A stretch of 64,000 nucleotides of DNA from Hordeum vulgare subsp. vulgare (lineage: Eukaryota; Streptophyta; Magnoliopsida; Poales; Poaceae). Location: assembly GCF_904849725.1 (NCBI RefSeq), contig NC_058524.1:487885763-487949762 (forward strand), given 5' to 3'. This document shows positions 35,832 to 48,700 of the stretch, in pieces. A program made the translations under genes and the position numbers. The notes beneath the pieces are model-generated. The model saw nothing but the letters and a program-made list of their open reading frames with translations, was not told the DNA's origin and did no database searches. Position 1 is the first letter of the stretch. Every line of letters starts with the position of its first letter.

Positions 35832-36530
35832 ACTTTGGCAGCTATTGTAGATTATTTGGGAGTTGTTATTTTATTATGTTGGAATTTGATCTATATATAG
35901 ATTAACCCAATAACATTTTCACAATTCCTAATAAATCATAAAGACTCACTCAACCTATTCATGCAAGGCAAGAGGTGAAACAAAAGTTTAGTTCCATACT
36001 GTGAATTTATTAGGAGTTGGAATTCTTTATAAGGAAGGTTGTCTCTCCACATGTATGAACATGAGAACAATAAAAACATATACGCGCGTTCCTCCTCCGT
36101 CATCCGCCTCGTCACGCCGAGGGTTGTTGGAATGAGCCGAGCCGTCTAAATTTTTGCCATGCATGACTGATATGTGAAAGGTTGCACGGAAGGTGAAAAG
36201 TTTTTGTTGTAGTAGGGGTTGAATACGAATGTTGCACCTTTCAGCTCCTAGTTGTTTGCTTCATCTCTCATCTTTTCGCTCTGTCTTTTGTCACAACCTA
36301 TTCTATAAGAGAGGTCGCTCCTCTCCATAAGAAACACAAGACCAACAGCTTCCTCAGGCCATCTAGTTACAAAGCTCTGACCTACTGCTAGGTTCTTTCC
36401 CATTCCGGATTGCGGTATGCACCGCAGTATGGGACAATAGGCCTTCGAAATCCACCTCATTGAATCATGTACGGGAGAAGGGTGATAATGTTTTTGGGGA
36501 GCACTTTGCGCGGCTACTGACCTCTTCATC

Positions 36531-37005
36531 ATGGACGCCACGAACACTGACAACTACTTCCCCAACGATGATTTCTTCCACGACGTCGACAACCTCTTCG
36601 ACGACATGGGTGACAACTGTTGGGGAACGTTGCATGGAGAACAAAAAAAATCATACGATCACCCAAGATCTATCTATGGAGATGAACATCTATGAGAGGG
36701 GGTGCATCTACATATCCTTGTAGATCGCTAAGCGGAAGCATTGAGAAACGCGGTTGATGTAGGAAACCTTAACCATCTTTGACCAACGAGCTAGTACAAC
36801 ACAGGCTTACTAGGGGCATTGTGTTGTCTATGTATCCACATATGTATTTGAGTTTTCAATCAATACAATTATAGCATGGATAATAAACAATTATCATGAA
36901 CAAGGAAATATAATAATAACCACTTTATTATTGCCTCTAGGGCATATTTCCAACAACAACAACGTCAACGCCAACGCCAATGCTAATACTACTTCCGCTG
37001 CTTAG
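36531..37005 (+). pseudogene. 43-residue pre-gag ORF of the Copia element, split by a solo LTR
   Basis: MDATNTDNYFPNDDFF starts at 36531 and is open for 29 codons to 36617. Removing the solo LTR and one target duplication joins it in frame to 15 more codons (asparagine/alanine repeats) ending with TAG at 37003-37005. The product is acidic and then N/A-rich; its role is unknown. Confidence 0.55.
36618..36955 (-). mobile_element. Solo Angela-like LTR lacking its middle
   Basis: On the minus strand it begins TGTTGGAAATATGCCC and ends CAACGTTCCCCAACA, like the Angela LTR at 8779-10594, but is only 338 bp. It is flanked by a perfect duplication ACAAC at 36613-36617 and 36956-36960. About 1.4 kb of the LTR middle, including the TATA box, is missing; the joint lies between a GGTTTCC segment and the CATCAACCGCGTT segment. 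Confidence 0.88.
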
Positions 37006-37302
37006 TATGTGTTCGTGTCTTTACTGTTCGAGATCCTACGATAGTTTGTTGGTCTAGTATCTGTTCTAGATTTATTCTTTTCTAGCACGCGTGTTGAGAT
37101 GATATTTGCCTCATATCTAATAGATTGGCTACCTAGTCTTGCTTCTGTTGTTATGGCCTACTTTCCTCAAGTTTGCATGACTAGTCTTGACTTTTATACA
37201 ATGATCATGGTTTATCTACCATTTATTTATTTTAAATCATTCGGTAAATTGCTCATATTTCCAAAAAAAAATAAAAAACCTTATTATACGCAATTTACCC
37301 CG

Positions 37303-37919
37303 AGTGGTTTTGTTGCTTCCATGAGGCCTCCTATGTTTGAGGGTGTGCATTATAGGAGGTGGCGTGTGAGGGTCGTTCTATGTTTTCAAACCATGAGCTG
37401 TTATGATGCCACTATTGGCAAACCATAAGGAGTTCCTGATCCTCAGGAGGAACAATCTTTTCAGAAAACTATACCTTGTAAAAGGCTGCTCTCTCAAGTG
37501 TTCTTGGTGAGAGCATACTTGATGCTTATGCATCAATTGATAATGGCAAAGATACGTGGGACGCAGTCGAGGACAAGTTTGGGTTCTCGGATGCTGGCAC
37601 TGAGTTGTATATAATGGAACAATGCTATGATTACACGATTACTAAGGACCACTCCATGGTTGAGCAAGCTCATGAGATACAATCATTTGCTAGAGAACTT
37701 GAGCACTTCAATTGGATGTTACTAGATAGGTTTGTTGTTGGAGCCATCATCACTAAGCTTCCTCCCTCCTCGAGGAACTTTGCCACCTCTCTGAAGAATA
37801 AGAGGCATGAGTTTTCCGTTTTGTATCTCATTTGTACTCTTGATGTGGAACAAAAGGCAAGAGAAAAATACATACGTGCTCGAGGTATTGAGGGAGGTTC
37901 TACTGCCAATATAATATAG
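37303..37919 (+). pseudogene. Copia gag
   Basis: Starts near FVASMRPPMFEGVHYRRWRV and continues, after stops near 37426 and a frameshift, through QCYDYTITKDHSMVEQAHEI and IITKLPPSSRNFATSLKNKR (37605-37919). This is the Copia capsid domain (UBN2/gag-polypeptide type). A degraded zinc knuckle, CHVCGDLDHWAPS, follows at about 38048-38086, with the last cysteine lost. Confidence 0.8.
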
Positions 37920-38159
37920 AAGGAAAACTTCCAGCCCCACAAGTTCAAGAACAAGGGCAAGTTTGATGGTAAAGAAAAGTTTGATGGGAAGAACAAGGCT
38001 TCACAACACACCAACTTCAAGAAGAAGATGACAAAAAAAGGTGTTTGTCATGTGTGCGGAGATCTTGATCACTGGGCTCCTAGTTTCTCTAACCATTATG
38101 ACAAGAGATAACATGGGAAAGGCGACAAGATTGCCAATGTAGTCATTGCTGACAATCAG

Positions 38160-39300
38160 ATGAAGGATGCTGGGTACTGTATACTTCCCACTATTCTTTC
38201 AGTATGTCGTTCCCCTGATTGGTTGATTGACACAGGTGCTAATGTACATGTATGCGTTGATATTTCCATGTTTTCTTCTTATCAGACCGGAGGGACTACT
38301 TCCGTGCTAATGGGAAACGGTTCAAGTGCTTCTGGTCGCGTTGTTGGCACCGTCGATCTAAATTTCACTTCAAGGAAGATCGTGTAATTGAAGAACATGC
38401 ATCATGTCCCCTCCGTCAATAAAAATCTTGTTAGCGGATCTCTTCTATGTAGAGATGGCTACATGCTTGTCTTCGAGCCCAACAAATTTGTAATATCCAA
38501 GTATGGAACTTTTGTTGGTAAAGTTTATGAATCAGGAGGCTCATTCCGACTATCATTGTGAGATGTTTGTAATAAAGTTGTTAATCATGTTTGCAACAAT
38601 AGTGAATCAAATGTATCGCATTCACGTATTTGTCACGTTAATTTTGGCTGCATGACGCGGCTAGCCAAGTTTAACTTAATCCCTAATTTCACCATTTTCA
38701 AGGGATCTAAGTGTCAAGTGTGTGTGCAAGCTAAGAAACCTCGTAAGTCTCATACAACTGCGGAAACAATAAATCTTGCGCCACTAGAACTCATACATTC
38801 ACATCTTTGTGAAATGAATGGAGTTTTGACAAAAGGTGGAAAGAAATATTTCATGACGTTAATTGATGACTCCAGTAGATATTGCCATGTGTATCTTTTG
38901 AAATCCAAAGAAGAGGCTTCAAATTTTTTCAAGAACTATAAAGCTGAAGTGGAAAACCAACTTGATCGAAAAATCAAGAGGCTTAGGTCTGATCTAGGTG
39001 GAGAGTATTTTTCCAATGAATTTTATTATTGTTGTGTGGAACGTGGTACAATCCATGAGAGGATGCCTCCCTATTCACCTCAGTCAAATGGGGGTAGCCA
39101 AAAGAAAGAAGCGTACTCTAACTAATTTGGTTAACACCATGTTAGACACATCAAGACTCTCCAAGGCATTGTAGCGTGAGGTGATATTGATTACATGTCA
39201 TGTCCTAAACCGTGATCCCATGAAGAACAAAGAGATAACTCCATTCAAGGAATGGGAGGTTAAAGGTTAAAAATCTCTTACCTACGAACTTGTGGATGTT
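38160..39300 (+). pseudogene. Copia protease and integrase
   Basis: The protease active site is DWLIDTGANVHVC at 38217-38255, with the D-T-G intact; a stop follows at 38385. The pre-integrase zinc region lies around 38600-38720 (CQVCVQAKK). The integrase core at 38800-39110 shows LIDDSSRYCHVYLLKSKEE and RLRSDLGGEYFSNEF, then MPPYSPQSNG and a frameshift near 39100. The residues around the catalytic D-D-E are recognisable, but the gene is not continuous. Confidence 0.82.
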
Positions 39301-40837
39301 TGGCGAAAGTTAATGTACCAATTCCAAAGAAGCGCAAGCTTGGGCTAAAAATTGTGAATTGTGTTTTCATGGGCTATGATTTTCATAGGATTGGTTACGG
39401 ATTCTTGATTGTAAAATCAGAGATACTCGACATGCATGTCGGTACAATCATGGAGTCGACTGATGCAACTTTCTTTGAAGATATCTTACCCATGAAGGAT
39501 ATGGGTAGCTCATCAAATCACGAGTTGCCTAGTTCATCGAGTCGGGATGTAGTTACAATTTCTGAACGTACCATTTCCGATGCAACATCTTGAAGTTCAT
39601 ATGGAGGAAAATTATGATACTCCTAAAAGGAGCAAGAGACACTGGACTACAAAGTCCTTTGGTGATGGTTTTCTTGTGTATATCATAGATGGCACTCCCA
39701 TTCCTATTTCAAAGGTCTATGCATATGAAGATGCTAACTATTGCAAGGAAGCGATTTGTAATGAGATGTATTCCATCTTGGCAAATGAAACTTGTGAGAT
39801 CACTAATCGTCCTTATGGATGCAAGCCTATAGGGTGCAAATGGGTATTCAAGAAGAGGCTTAGGCCTGATGGTACTATTGAGAATTACAAGGCACGACTT
39901 GTGGCCAAGGGTTATACCCAAAACTATGGTGAAGACTTTTTTGATACTTACTCACTTGTGGCTCGAATGAACACTACACGAGTACTAATTTTACTAGCTG
40001 CCTCACATGGTCTTCTATTTCATAAAATGGATGTTAAGACTGCTTTCCTAAATGGAGAGTTGGACGAGGAAGTTTACATGGAACAACCATATGGGTTTAT
40101 AGTGGATGGTAAGGAAGGATAGGTATGCAAATTTTTGAAGTCTTCGTATGGACTTAAACGATCACCTAAGTTGTGGCATGAGAAGTTTGAAAGAACTTTA
40201 ATAGCTTCAGGCTTTGTTGTAAACGAAGCTCACAAATGTGTGTACTATCGCCATGGTGGGGCGAGGGAGTTATCATTTGCTTGTATGTTCATGACATATT
40301 GATTTCGTAACAAATCTGTATGTTATTAAGGAGGTCAAGGATTTGCTATCTCGTTGTTTTGAGATGAAGGATTTAGGAGTAGATGATGTTATTCTGGACA
40401 TCAAGCTATTGAGAGATGATGATGGTGGGATTACATTTCTTCAATATCATTATGTGGAAAAGATCTTGAGTCACTTTGGTTATTGTGACTACAAGCCCTC
40501 TCCAACACCATATGATGCTAGTGTGTTGCTTCGAACGAATCAAATAATTGATGGAGATCAATTGAAATACTCTCACATTATTGGCTCGCTTATGTATTTA
40601 GCCAGCACTACAAGACGTGACATCTCTTTTGTGTTAGCCAATTGAGTCAGTTTGTCTCAAAACCAGGAAATGATCATTGGAAAGCTCTAGAAAGAGTTAT
40701 GTGCTATTTGAAGGGCACTACGAGTTATGTAATTCACTACACTTGCTACCAAAGGTACTTGAAGGGTATAACGACTCAAACTGGATCTTTGATGCTGATG
40801 AGATAAAGGTCGCGAGTGGATATATATTTGATACTTG
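39300..40837 (+). pseudogene. Copia reverse transcriptase and truncated RNase H
   Basis: KKRKLGLKIVNCVFMGYDF (39320) is the end of integrase. RT at 39745-40300 has CKWVFKKRLRPDGTIENYKA, RLVAKGYTQNYGEDFFDTYS and MDVKTAFLNGELDEEVYME. A stop at 40120 follows, then a frameshifted VCKFLKSSYGLKRSPKLWHE. The catalytic YVDD is lost in the broken stretch around 40290. RNase H starts at about 40690 and is cut at 40838 after KVASGYIF by the Gypsy E LTR. Confidence 0.85.
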
Positions 40838-41728
40838 TGATATGTGTTGGGTTTTCTGTGAAAAGGAACGGGTGAGAGCCAAGGTTTATCGAACCAATAG
40901 GAATAACAACCAATCCCCATCTTCAGCGACTGCACACAAAGAAGCAAACACTTGCACCCAACGTGGGCAAGAGGGTTGTCAATCCCCTTGGACTCGTTAT
41001 TTGCAAGCAAGTAAAGCGTGTAGATGATAGTTGATAATTGAAAAGTAAAAAAAGTAAATAAAGACAGTGAGATAATTGTAGAGTTTGTAAACTTATAAGT
41101 GAATACACCTGGGGGTCGTAGTTTTCCCTAATGGCATCTCTCATGTATAAGCATATGGGGGGTAACAAAATACTGTTGGGCAATTGATAGAAGAGCACAT
41201 AGTTATGTGATATTCACGACAATGATCATATAGATATAGTCATCACGTTCATAAGAAAATAGGACGACTCTTGCGTGCACCTATTACTATTACTCCACCC
41301 ATTGACCACTATCGAGCATGCATCTAGAGTATTAAGTAAAACAGAGTAATGTTTGGAGAACAATGACATGATGTAGACAAAGAGAACTCAATCAATATGA
41401 ATTAACCCCATCATTTTATACTTAGTGTCACCAATACAAAGACATGTCCTTGTCCCTTTCTGTCTCTCGGATATAGAACTCCGCCAGATTGAACCCGCTA
41501 CAACGAACCCCTCTCAGTGAAGAAATCTCAATCTAGTTGGCCAAACTATTTCAATAGATCAGAGAGATTTATGAAGCTATAATAATCGTGCAAATAAGAA
41601 TCATAATAGAATCAAGATAATACTCAAATATTTATCATGAATAATCTAAACATAAACCCACAATTCATTGGATCCCAACAAACGAACCACACAAAAGAAT
41701 TACATTGGATAGATCAAATCGAAGGTGT
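40838..41728 (-). repeat. Gypsy E 3' LTR, left segment
   Basis: From the junction with the truncated Copia RNase H to the CACTA insertion. It includes segments such as TAGTTTTCCCTAATGGCATC and ATGCATCTAGAGTATTAAG typical of this LTR type. No gene. Confidence 0.75.
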
Positions 41729-42340
41729 CACTACAGGAGTCAGCTTCTTTGCCGTCTGCCATCACAGACGGAAAAGACTAAATCCCGGACGGCAAAGACT
41801 AAATAGCAGACGGCAAAGAATCTCACGGCCGGCAAAATTTCTGCGTCAGCCTACAACAGCATAGGACCTTCTTTGCCATCTGCCCCCCCCCAAAGCGGAC
41901 GACAAAGCTCCTTGTCGTCAGCTTTCCTTTGGAGCCGTCGGCAAAGCGCTCGAGACGGCAGCCGACAGGCGTTGCCTCCGTTAGGGGTTAACGGAGGCTT
42001 TGCCGTCTGCCTCCCCCTTAATCTTTGCCGTCTGCCGCCTCCTTTATCTTTGCCGTCTGCCTCCTCCTCCTCCCCCCTCCACTCTTTGTCATCTGCCTCC
42101 CCCTTTATCTTTGCCGTCTGCCTCCTCCTCCTCCCCCCTCCACTCTTTGCCGTCTGCCTCCTCCTCCCCCCTCCTCTGTGCCCTCTTCTTTGCCGTCTGC
42201 CCACCCTGCAGGCAGACGGCAAAGAGCCTATATAGACACCCGAGGATGCATAGCTGGGTGCCATGTGGCACCTTTACCATCTGCCAGCTGATGGCACACG
42301 TCTTTGCCATCAGCTGGCAGACGGCAAAGAGCCCATATAG
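41729..42340. repeat. Left terminal and subterminal repeats of the CACTA element
   Basis: At least ten copies of TTTGCCGTCTGCC or its complement, mixed with CTCCTCCTCCCCCCTCC spacers that are themselves duplicated. These are the likely transposase binding sites. Overlapping frames here only translate the repeat. Confidence 0.8.
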
Positions 42341-42367
42341 TACCTGTTTTTTGTTTTATATTATTTC

Positions 42368-42371
<4 letters not shown>

Positions 42372-42422
<51 letters not shown>

Positions 42423-42776
42423 TTGACATCACATTTATATAATTCACCACACATATATGATATAAAGTTCACCACACATATACTTGCCAACACATATATA
42501 TAATTCACCACACATATATGATATACATATAAATCAATGTACATCCCCATATATCGAAAGAACCAACATACAAAGTATTGCATTGTTTATCCATATATAC
42601 ATATACATATAGTTCAACATTGTTCATCAACTCAAATGAAAACAAGATGACACACATATAAAGTTCATCCATCGACATTGTTCAACTCCATGAATGCCAG
42701 CTTCCATGCATGTAGTATATCCAATCTGCAAAAATGTGAATAAGAAAGTCAGAAGAAGAACAAAATATGATTTTTT
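42372..42776 (+). repeat. CA/TA microsatellite and AT-rich spacer
   Basis: (CA)n at 42372-42404 runs directly into (TA)n to 42421. After it, TTCACCACACATATATGATAT-like segments (two halves of 10-11 bases) recur three times to about 42525. The rest is AT-rich with no gene. Confidence 0.85.
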
Positions 42777-45700
42777 CAGCTAATTATGTCATTTTTAGCG
42801 GAAAAAAGCTAATAATATAATATTCATGAGCTAACCAAGGTTCTTATGCCATTTTTAGCTTATTATGGCATTTTGGAGCTAAATGCGTTAATTAAAGCAA
42901 GGATAATATGAAAGAGGAGAAGAAAGAGGAAGAGGATGAGAAGAATAAGAAATCAAGAAGAAGGAGGAGAAGGACTAGAAGGTCCTTGGCCTTCTCCTCC
43001 TCCTCCTCCTCCTTCTCCTTCTTCTCTTCTTCTTCTTCTTCTTCTTCTTTCTTTTCATTTTGCCTATTTCTTCTCCTCTTCTCCTCTTGTTGGAGCTAAA
43101 TTACCTAATTATGTCTTTTTGGAGCTAAATGATTTAATTATCCCATTTTAGAGGAAAACAAGCTAAAGTATATAATATTCATGAGCTAAACAAGGTTCTT
43201 ATGCCATTTGGAGCTTATTATGGTATTTTGGAGCTAAATGGGCTAATTATGTCATTGTTGGGGAAATTAAATCAAGGATAATATGAAAGAGGAGAAGAAA
43301 GAGGAGGAGGAGGAGAAGAAGAAGAAATAAAGAAGAAGGATGAGAAGGAGGAGAAGGAGGAGGAGGAGAAGGACTAGAAGGTCCTTGGCCTTCTCCTTCT
43401 CCTCCTCCTCCTTCTCCTTCTTCTCTTCTTCTTCTTCTTCTTCTTCTTTCTTTTCATTTTGCCTATTTCTTCTCCTCTTCTCCTCCTGTTGGAGCTAAAT
43501 TACCTAATTATGTCTTTTTGGAGCTAAATGGGTTAATTATCCCATTTTACAGCAAAACAAGCTAAGTATATAATATTCATGAGCTAACCAAGGTTCTTGT
43601 GCCATTTTGAGGTTATTATGGTATTTTGGAGCTAAATGGGATAATTATGTCATTGTTGGGGAAATTAAAGCAAGTATAATTTGAAAGAGGAGAAGAAAGA
43701 GGAGGAGGAGGAGAATAAGAAGAAATCAAGAAGAAGGAGGGGAAGGATGAGAAGGAGGAGGAGGAGAAGGACTAGAAGGTCATTGGCCTTCTCCTTCTCC
43801 TCCTCCTCCTCCTCCTTCTCCTTCTTCTTCTCTTCTTCTTCTTCTTCTTCTCACTTTTCATTTTGCCTATTTATTCTCCCCTTCTCCTCTTGTTGGAGCT
43901 AAATTACCTAATTATGTCTTTTTGGAGCTAAATGGGTTAATTATCCCATTTTAGAGGAAAACAAGCTAAGTATATAATATTTATGAGCTAACCAAGGTTC
44001 TTATGCCATTTTGAGGTTATTATGGCATTTTGGAGCTAAATGGGCTAATTATGTCATTATTGGGGAAATTAAAGCAAGTATATTATGAAAGAGGAGAAGA
44101 AAGAGGAGGAGGAGGAGGAGAAGAAGAAATCAAGAAGAAGGAGGAGAAGGAGGAGGAAGAGAAGGACTAGAAGGTCCTTGGCCTTCTCCTCCTCCTCCTC
44201 CTCCTCCTTGTCCTTCTCTTCTTCTTCTTCTTCTTCTTCTTCTTCTTCTTCTTCTTCTTTCTTTTCATTTTGCCTATTTATTCTCCTCTTCTCCTCTTGT
44301 TGGAGGTAAATTACCTAATTATGTCTCTTTGGAGCTAAATGGGTTAATTATCCCATTTTAGAGGAAAACAAGCTAAGTATATAATATTCATGAGCTAACC
44401 AAGGTTCTTATGCCATTTTCAGCTTATTATGGTATTTTGGAGCTAAATGGGCTAATTATGTCATTATTGGGGAAATTAAAGCAAGGATAATATGAAAGAG
44501 GAGAAGAAAGAGGAGGAGGAGGAGAAGAAGAAGAAATCAAGGAGAAGGAGGAGAAGGAGGAGGAGGAGAAGGACTAGAAGGTCCTTGGCCTTCTCCTTCT
44601 CCTCCTCCTCCTCCTCCTCCTTCTCCTTCTTCTCTTCTTCTTCTTCTTCTTCTTTCTTTTCATTTTGCCTATTTATTCTCCCCTTCTCCTCTTGTTGGAG
44701 CTAAATTACCTAATTATGTCTTTTTGGAGCTAAATGGGTTAATTATCCCATTTTAGAGGAAAACAAGCTAAGTATATAATATTCATGAGCTAACCAAGGT
44801 TCTTATGCCATTTTGAGGTTATTATGGCATTTTGGAGCTAAATGGGCTAATTATGTCATTATTGGGGAAATTAAAGCAAGTATAATATTAAAGAGGAGAA
44901 GAAAGAGGAGGAGCATGAGGAGAAGAAGAAATCAAGAAGAAGGAGGAGAAGGAGGAGGAAGAGAAGGACTAGAAGGTCCTTGGCCTTCTCCTCCTCCTCC
45001 TTGTCCTTCTTCTCTTCTTCTTCTTCTTCTTCTTCTTCTTTCTTTTCATTTTGCATATTTCTTCTCCTCTTCTCCTCTTGTTGGAGCTAAATTACCTAAT
45101 TATGTCTCTTTGGATTTAAATGGGTTAATTATCCCATTTTAGAGGAAAACAAGCTAAGTATATAATATTCATGAGCTAACCAAGGTTCTTATGCCATTTT
45201 CAGCTTATTATGGTATTTTGGAGCTAAATGGGCTAATTATGTCATTATTGGGGAAATTAAAGCAAGGATAATATGAAAGAGGAGAAGAAAGAGGAGGAGG
45301 AGGAGAAGAAGAAGAAATCAAGGAGAAGGAGGAGAAGGAGGAGGAGGAGAAGGACTAGAAGGTCCTTGGCCTTCTCCTTCTCCTCCTCCTCCTCCTCCTT
45401 CTCCTTCTCTTCTTCTTCTTCTTCTTCTTCTTCTTCTTCTTCTTCTTTCTTTTCATTTTGCCTAATTATTCTCCCCTTCTCCTCTTGTTGGAGCTAAATT
45501 ACCTAATTATGTCTTTTTGGAGCTAAATGGGTTAATTATCCCATTTTAGAGGAAAACAAGCTAAGTATATAATATTCATGAGCTAGCCAAGGTTCTTATG
45601 CCATTTTGAGGTTATTATGGCATTTTGGAGCTAAATGGGCTAATTATGTCATTATTGGGGAAATTAAAGCAAGTATAATATGAAAGAGGATAAGAAAGAG

Positions 45701-48700
45701 GAGGAGGAGGAGGAGAAGAAGAAATCAAGAAGAAGGAGGATAAGGAGGAGGAAGAGAAGGACTAGAAGGTCCTTGGCCTTCTCCTCCTCCTCCTCCTCCT
45801 TGTCCTTCTTCTCTTCTTCTTCTTTTCTTCTTCTTCTTCTTTCTTTTCATTTTGCCTATTTCTTCTCCTCTTCTCCTCTTGTTGGAGCTAAATTACCTAA
45901 TTATATCTCTTTGGAGCTAAATGGGTTAATTATCCCATTTTAGAGGAAAACAAGCTAAGTATATAATATTCATGAGCTAACCAAGGTTCTTATTCCATTT
46001 TCAGCTTATTATGGTATTTTGGAGCTAAATGGGCTAATTATGTCATTATTGGGGAAAATAAAGAAAGGATAATATGAAAGAGGAGAAGAAAGAGGAGGAG
46101 GAGGAGAATAAGAAGAAATCAAGGAGAAGGAGGAGAAGGAGGAGGAGGAGAAGGACTAGAAGGTCCTTGGCCTTCTCCTTCTCCTCCTCCTCCTCCTCCT
46201 TGTCCTTCTTCCCTTCTTCTTCTTCTTCTTCTTCTTTCTTTTCATTTTGCCTATTTCTTCTCCTCTTCTACTCTTGTTGGAGCTAAATTACCTAATTATG
46301 TCTTTTTGGAGCTAAATGGGTTAATTATCCCATTTTAGAGCAAAACAAGCTAAGTATATAATATTAATGAGCTAACCAAGGTTCTTATGCCATTTTGAGC
46401 TTATTATGGTATTTTGGAGCTAAATGGGCTAATTATGTCATTATTGGGGAAATTAAAGCAAGGGTAATATGAAAGAGGAGAAGAAAGAGGAGGAGGAGGA
46501 GGAGAAGGACTAGAAGGTCCTTGGCCTTCTCCTTCTCCTCCTCCTCCTCCTCCTTGTCCTTCTTCTCTTCTTCTTCTTCTTCTTCTTCTTTCTTTTCATT
46601 TTGCCTATTTCTTCTCCTCTTCTCCTCTTGTTGGAGCTAAATTACCTAATTATGTATTTTTGGAGCTAAATGGGTTAATTATCCCATTTAAGAGCAAAAC
46701 AAGCTAAGTATATAATATTAATGAGCTAACCAAGGTTCTTATGCCATTTTGAGCTTATTATGGTATTTTGGAGCTAAATGTGCTAATTATGTCATCGTAG
46801 GGGAAATTAAAGCAAGGATAATATGAAAGAGGAGAAGAAAGAGGAGGAGGAGGAGAAGAAGAAGAAATCAAGAAGAAGGAGGAGAAGGAGGAGCAGGAGG
46901 AGGAGGAGAAGGACTAGAAGGTCCTTGGCCTTCTCCTTCTCCTCCTCCCCCTCCTCCTTCTGCTTCTTCTCTTCTTCTTCTTCTTCTTTCTTTTCATTTT
47001 GCCTATTTCTTCTCCTCTTCTCCTCTAGTTGGAGCTAAATTACCTAATTATGTCTTTTTGGAGCTAAATGGGTTAATTATCCCATTTTAGAGGAAAACAC
47101 GCTAAGTATATAATATTCATGAGCTAACCAAGGTTCTTATGCCATTTTGAGATTATTATAGTATTTTGGAGCTAAATGGGCTAATTATGTCATTGTTGGG
47201 GAAATTAAAGCAAAGATAATATGAAAGAGGAGAAGAAAGAGGAGGAGGAGGAGAATAAGAAGATATTAAGAAGAAGGAGGGGAAGGAGGAGAAGGAGGAG
47301 AAGGAGGAGGAGGAGAAGGACTAGAAGGTCCTTGGCCTTCTCCTTCTCCTCCTCCTCCTCCTCCTCCTTCTCCTTCTTCTGTTCTTCTTCTTCTTCTTCT
47401 TCTTCTTTCTTTTAATTTTGCCTATTTCTTCTCCTCTTCTCCTCTTGTTGGAGCTAAATTACCTAATTATATATTTTTGGACTTAAATGGGTTAATTATC
47501 CCATTTTAGAGGAAAACAAGCTAAGTATATAATATTCATGAGCTAACCAAGGTTCTTATGCCATTTTGATGTTATTATGGCATTTTGGAGCTAAATGGGT
47601 TAATTATGTCATTGTTGGGTTAATTAAAGCAAGTACAATATGAAAGAGGAGAATAAAGAGGAGGAGGAGGAGGAGAAGTAGAAATCAAGAAGAAGGAGGA
47701 GAAGGAGGAGACGGAGGACGAGGAGAAGGACTAGAAGGTCCTTGGTCTTCTCCTCCTCCTCCTTCTCCTTCTTCTCTTCTTCTTCTTTCTTTTCATTTTG
47801 CCTATTTCTTCTCCTCTTCTCCTCTTGTTGGAGCTAAATTACCTAAGTATGTCTTTTTGGAGCTAAATGGGTTAATTATCCCATTTTAGAGCAAAACAAG
47901 GTAAGTATATAATATTCATGAGCTAACCAAGGTTCTTATGCCATTTTGAGCTTATTATGGTATTTTGGAGCTAAATGGGCTAATTATGTCATCGTTGGGG
48001 AAATTAAAGCAAGGATAATATGAAAGAGGAGAAGAAAGAGGAGGAGTAGGAGAAGAAGAAGAAATCAAGAAGAAGGAGGAGAAAGAGGAGAAAGAGGAGG
48101 AGGAGAAGGACTAGAAGGTCCTTGGCCTTCTCCTTCTCCTCCTCCTCCTCCTCCTTCTCCTTCTTCTCTTCTTCTTCTTCTTCTTCTTTCTTTTCATTTT
48201 GCCAATTTCTTCTCCTCTTCTCCTCTTGTTGGAGCTAAATTACCTAATTATATCTTTTTGGAGCTAAATGGGTTAATTATCCCATTTTAGAAGAAAACAA
48301 GCTAAGTATATAATATTCATGAGCTAACCAAGGTTCTTATGCCATTTTGAGGTTATTATGGTATTTTGGAGCTAAATGGGTAATTATGTCATTGTTGGGG
48401 AAATTAAATCAAGGATAATATGAAAGAGGATAAGAAAGAGGAGGAGGAGGAGAATAAGAAGAAATCAAGAAGAAGGAGGGGAAGGAGGAGAAGGAGGAGG
48501 AGGAGAAGGACTAGAAGTTCCTTGGCCTTCTCCTTCTCCTCCTCCTCCTCCTCCTCCTTCTCCTTCTTCTCTTCTTCTTCTTCTTCTTCTTCTTTCTTTT
48601 CATTTTGCCTATTTCTTCTACTCTTCTCCTCTTGTTGGAGCTAATTTACCTAATTATGTCTTTTTGGACCTAAATGGGTTAATTATGCCATTTTAGAGGA

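Larger units (their letters stand above)
35876..40837 (+). mobile_element. Broken Copia retrotransposon, truncated in RNase H
   Basis: Coding remnants follow Copia order on the plus strand: a small pre-gag ORF, gag, zinc knuckle, protease, integrase, RT, RNase H. The 5' end is set provisionally at TGTTGGAATTTG (35876), which looks like a Copia LTR start; a second LTR copy to prove it is absent. The 3' part ends at 40838, where the Gypsy E LTR begins in the middle of RNase H. A solo LTR sits at 36618-36955. The family seems to be a common wheat Copia group, but I do not name it. Confidence 0.75.
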
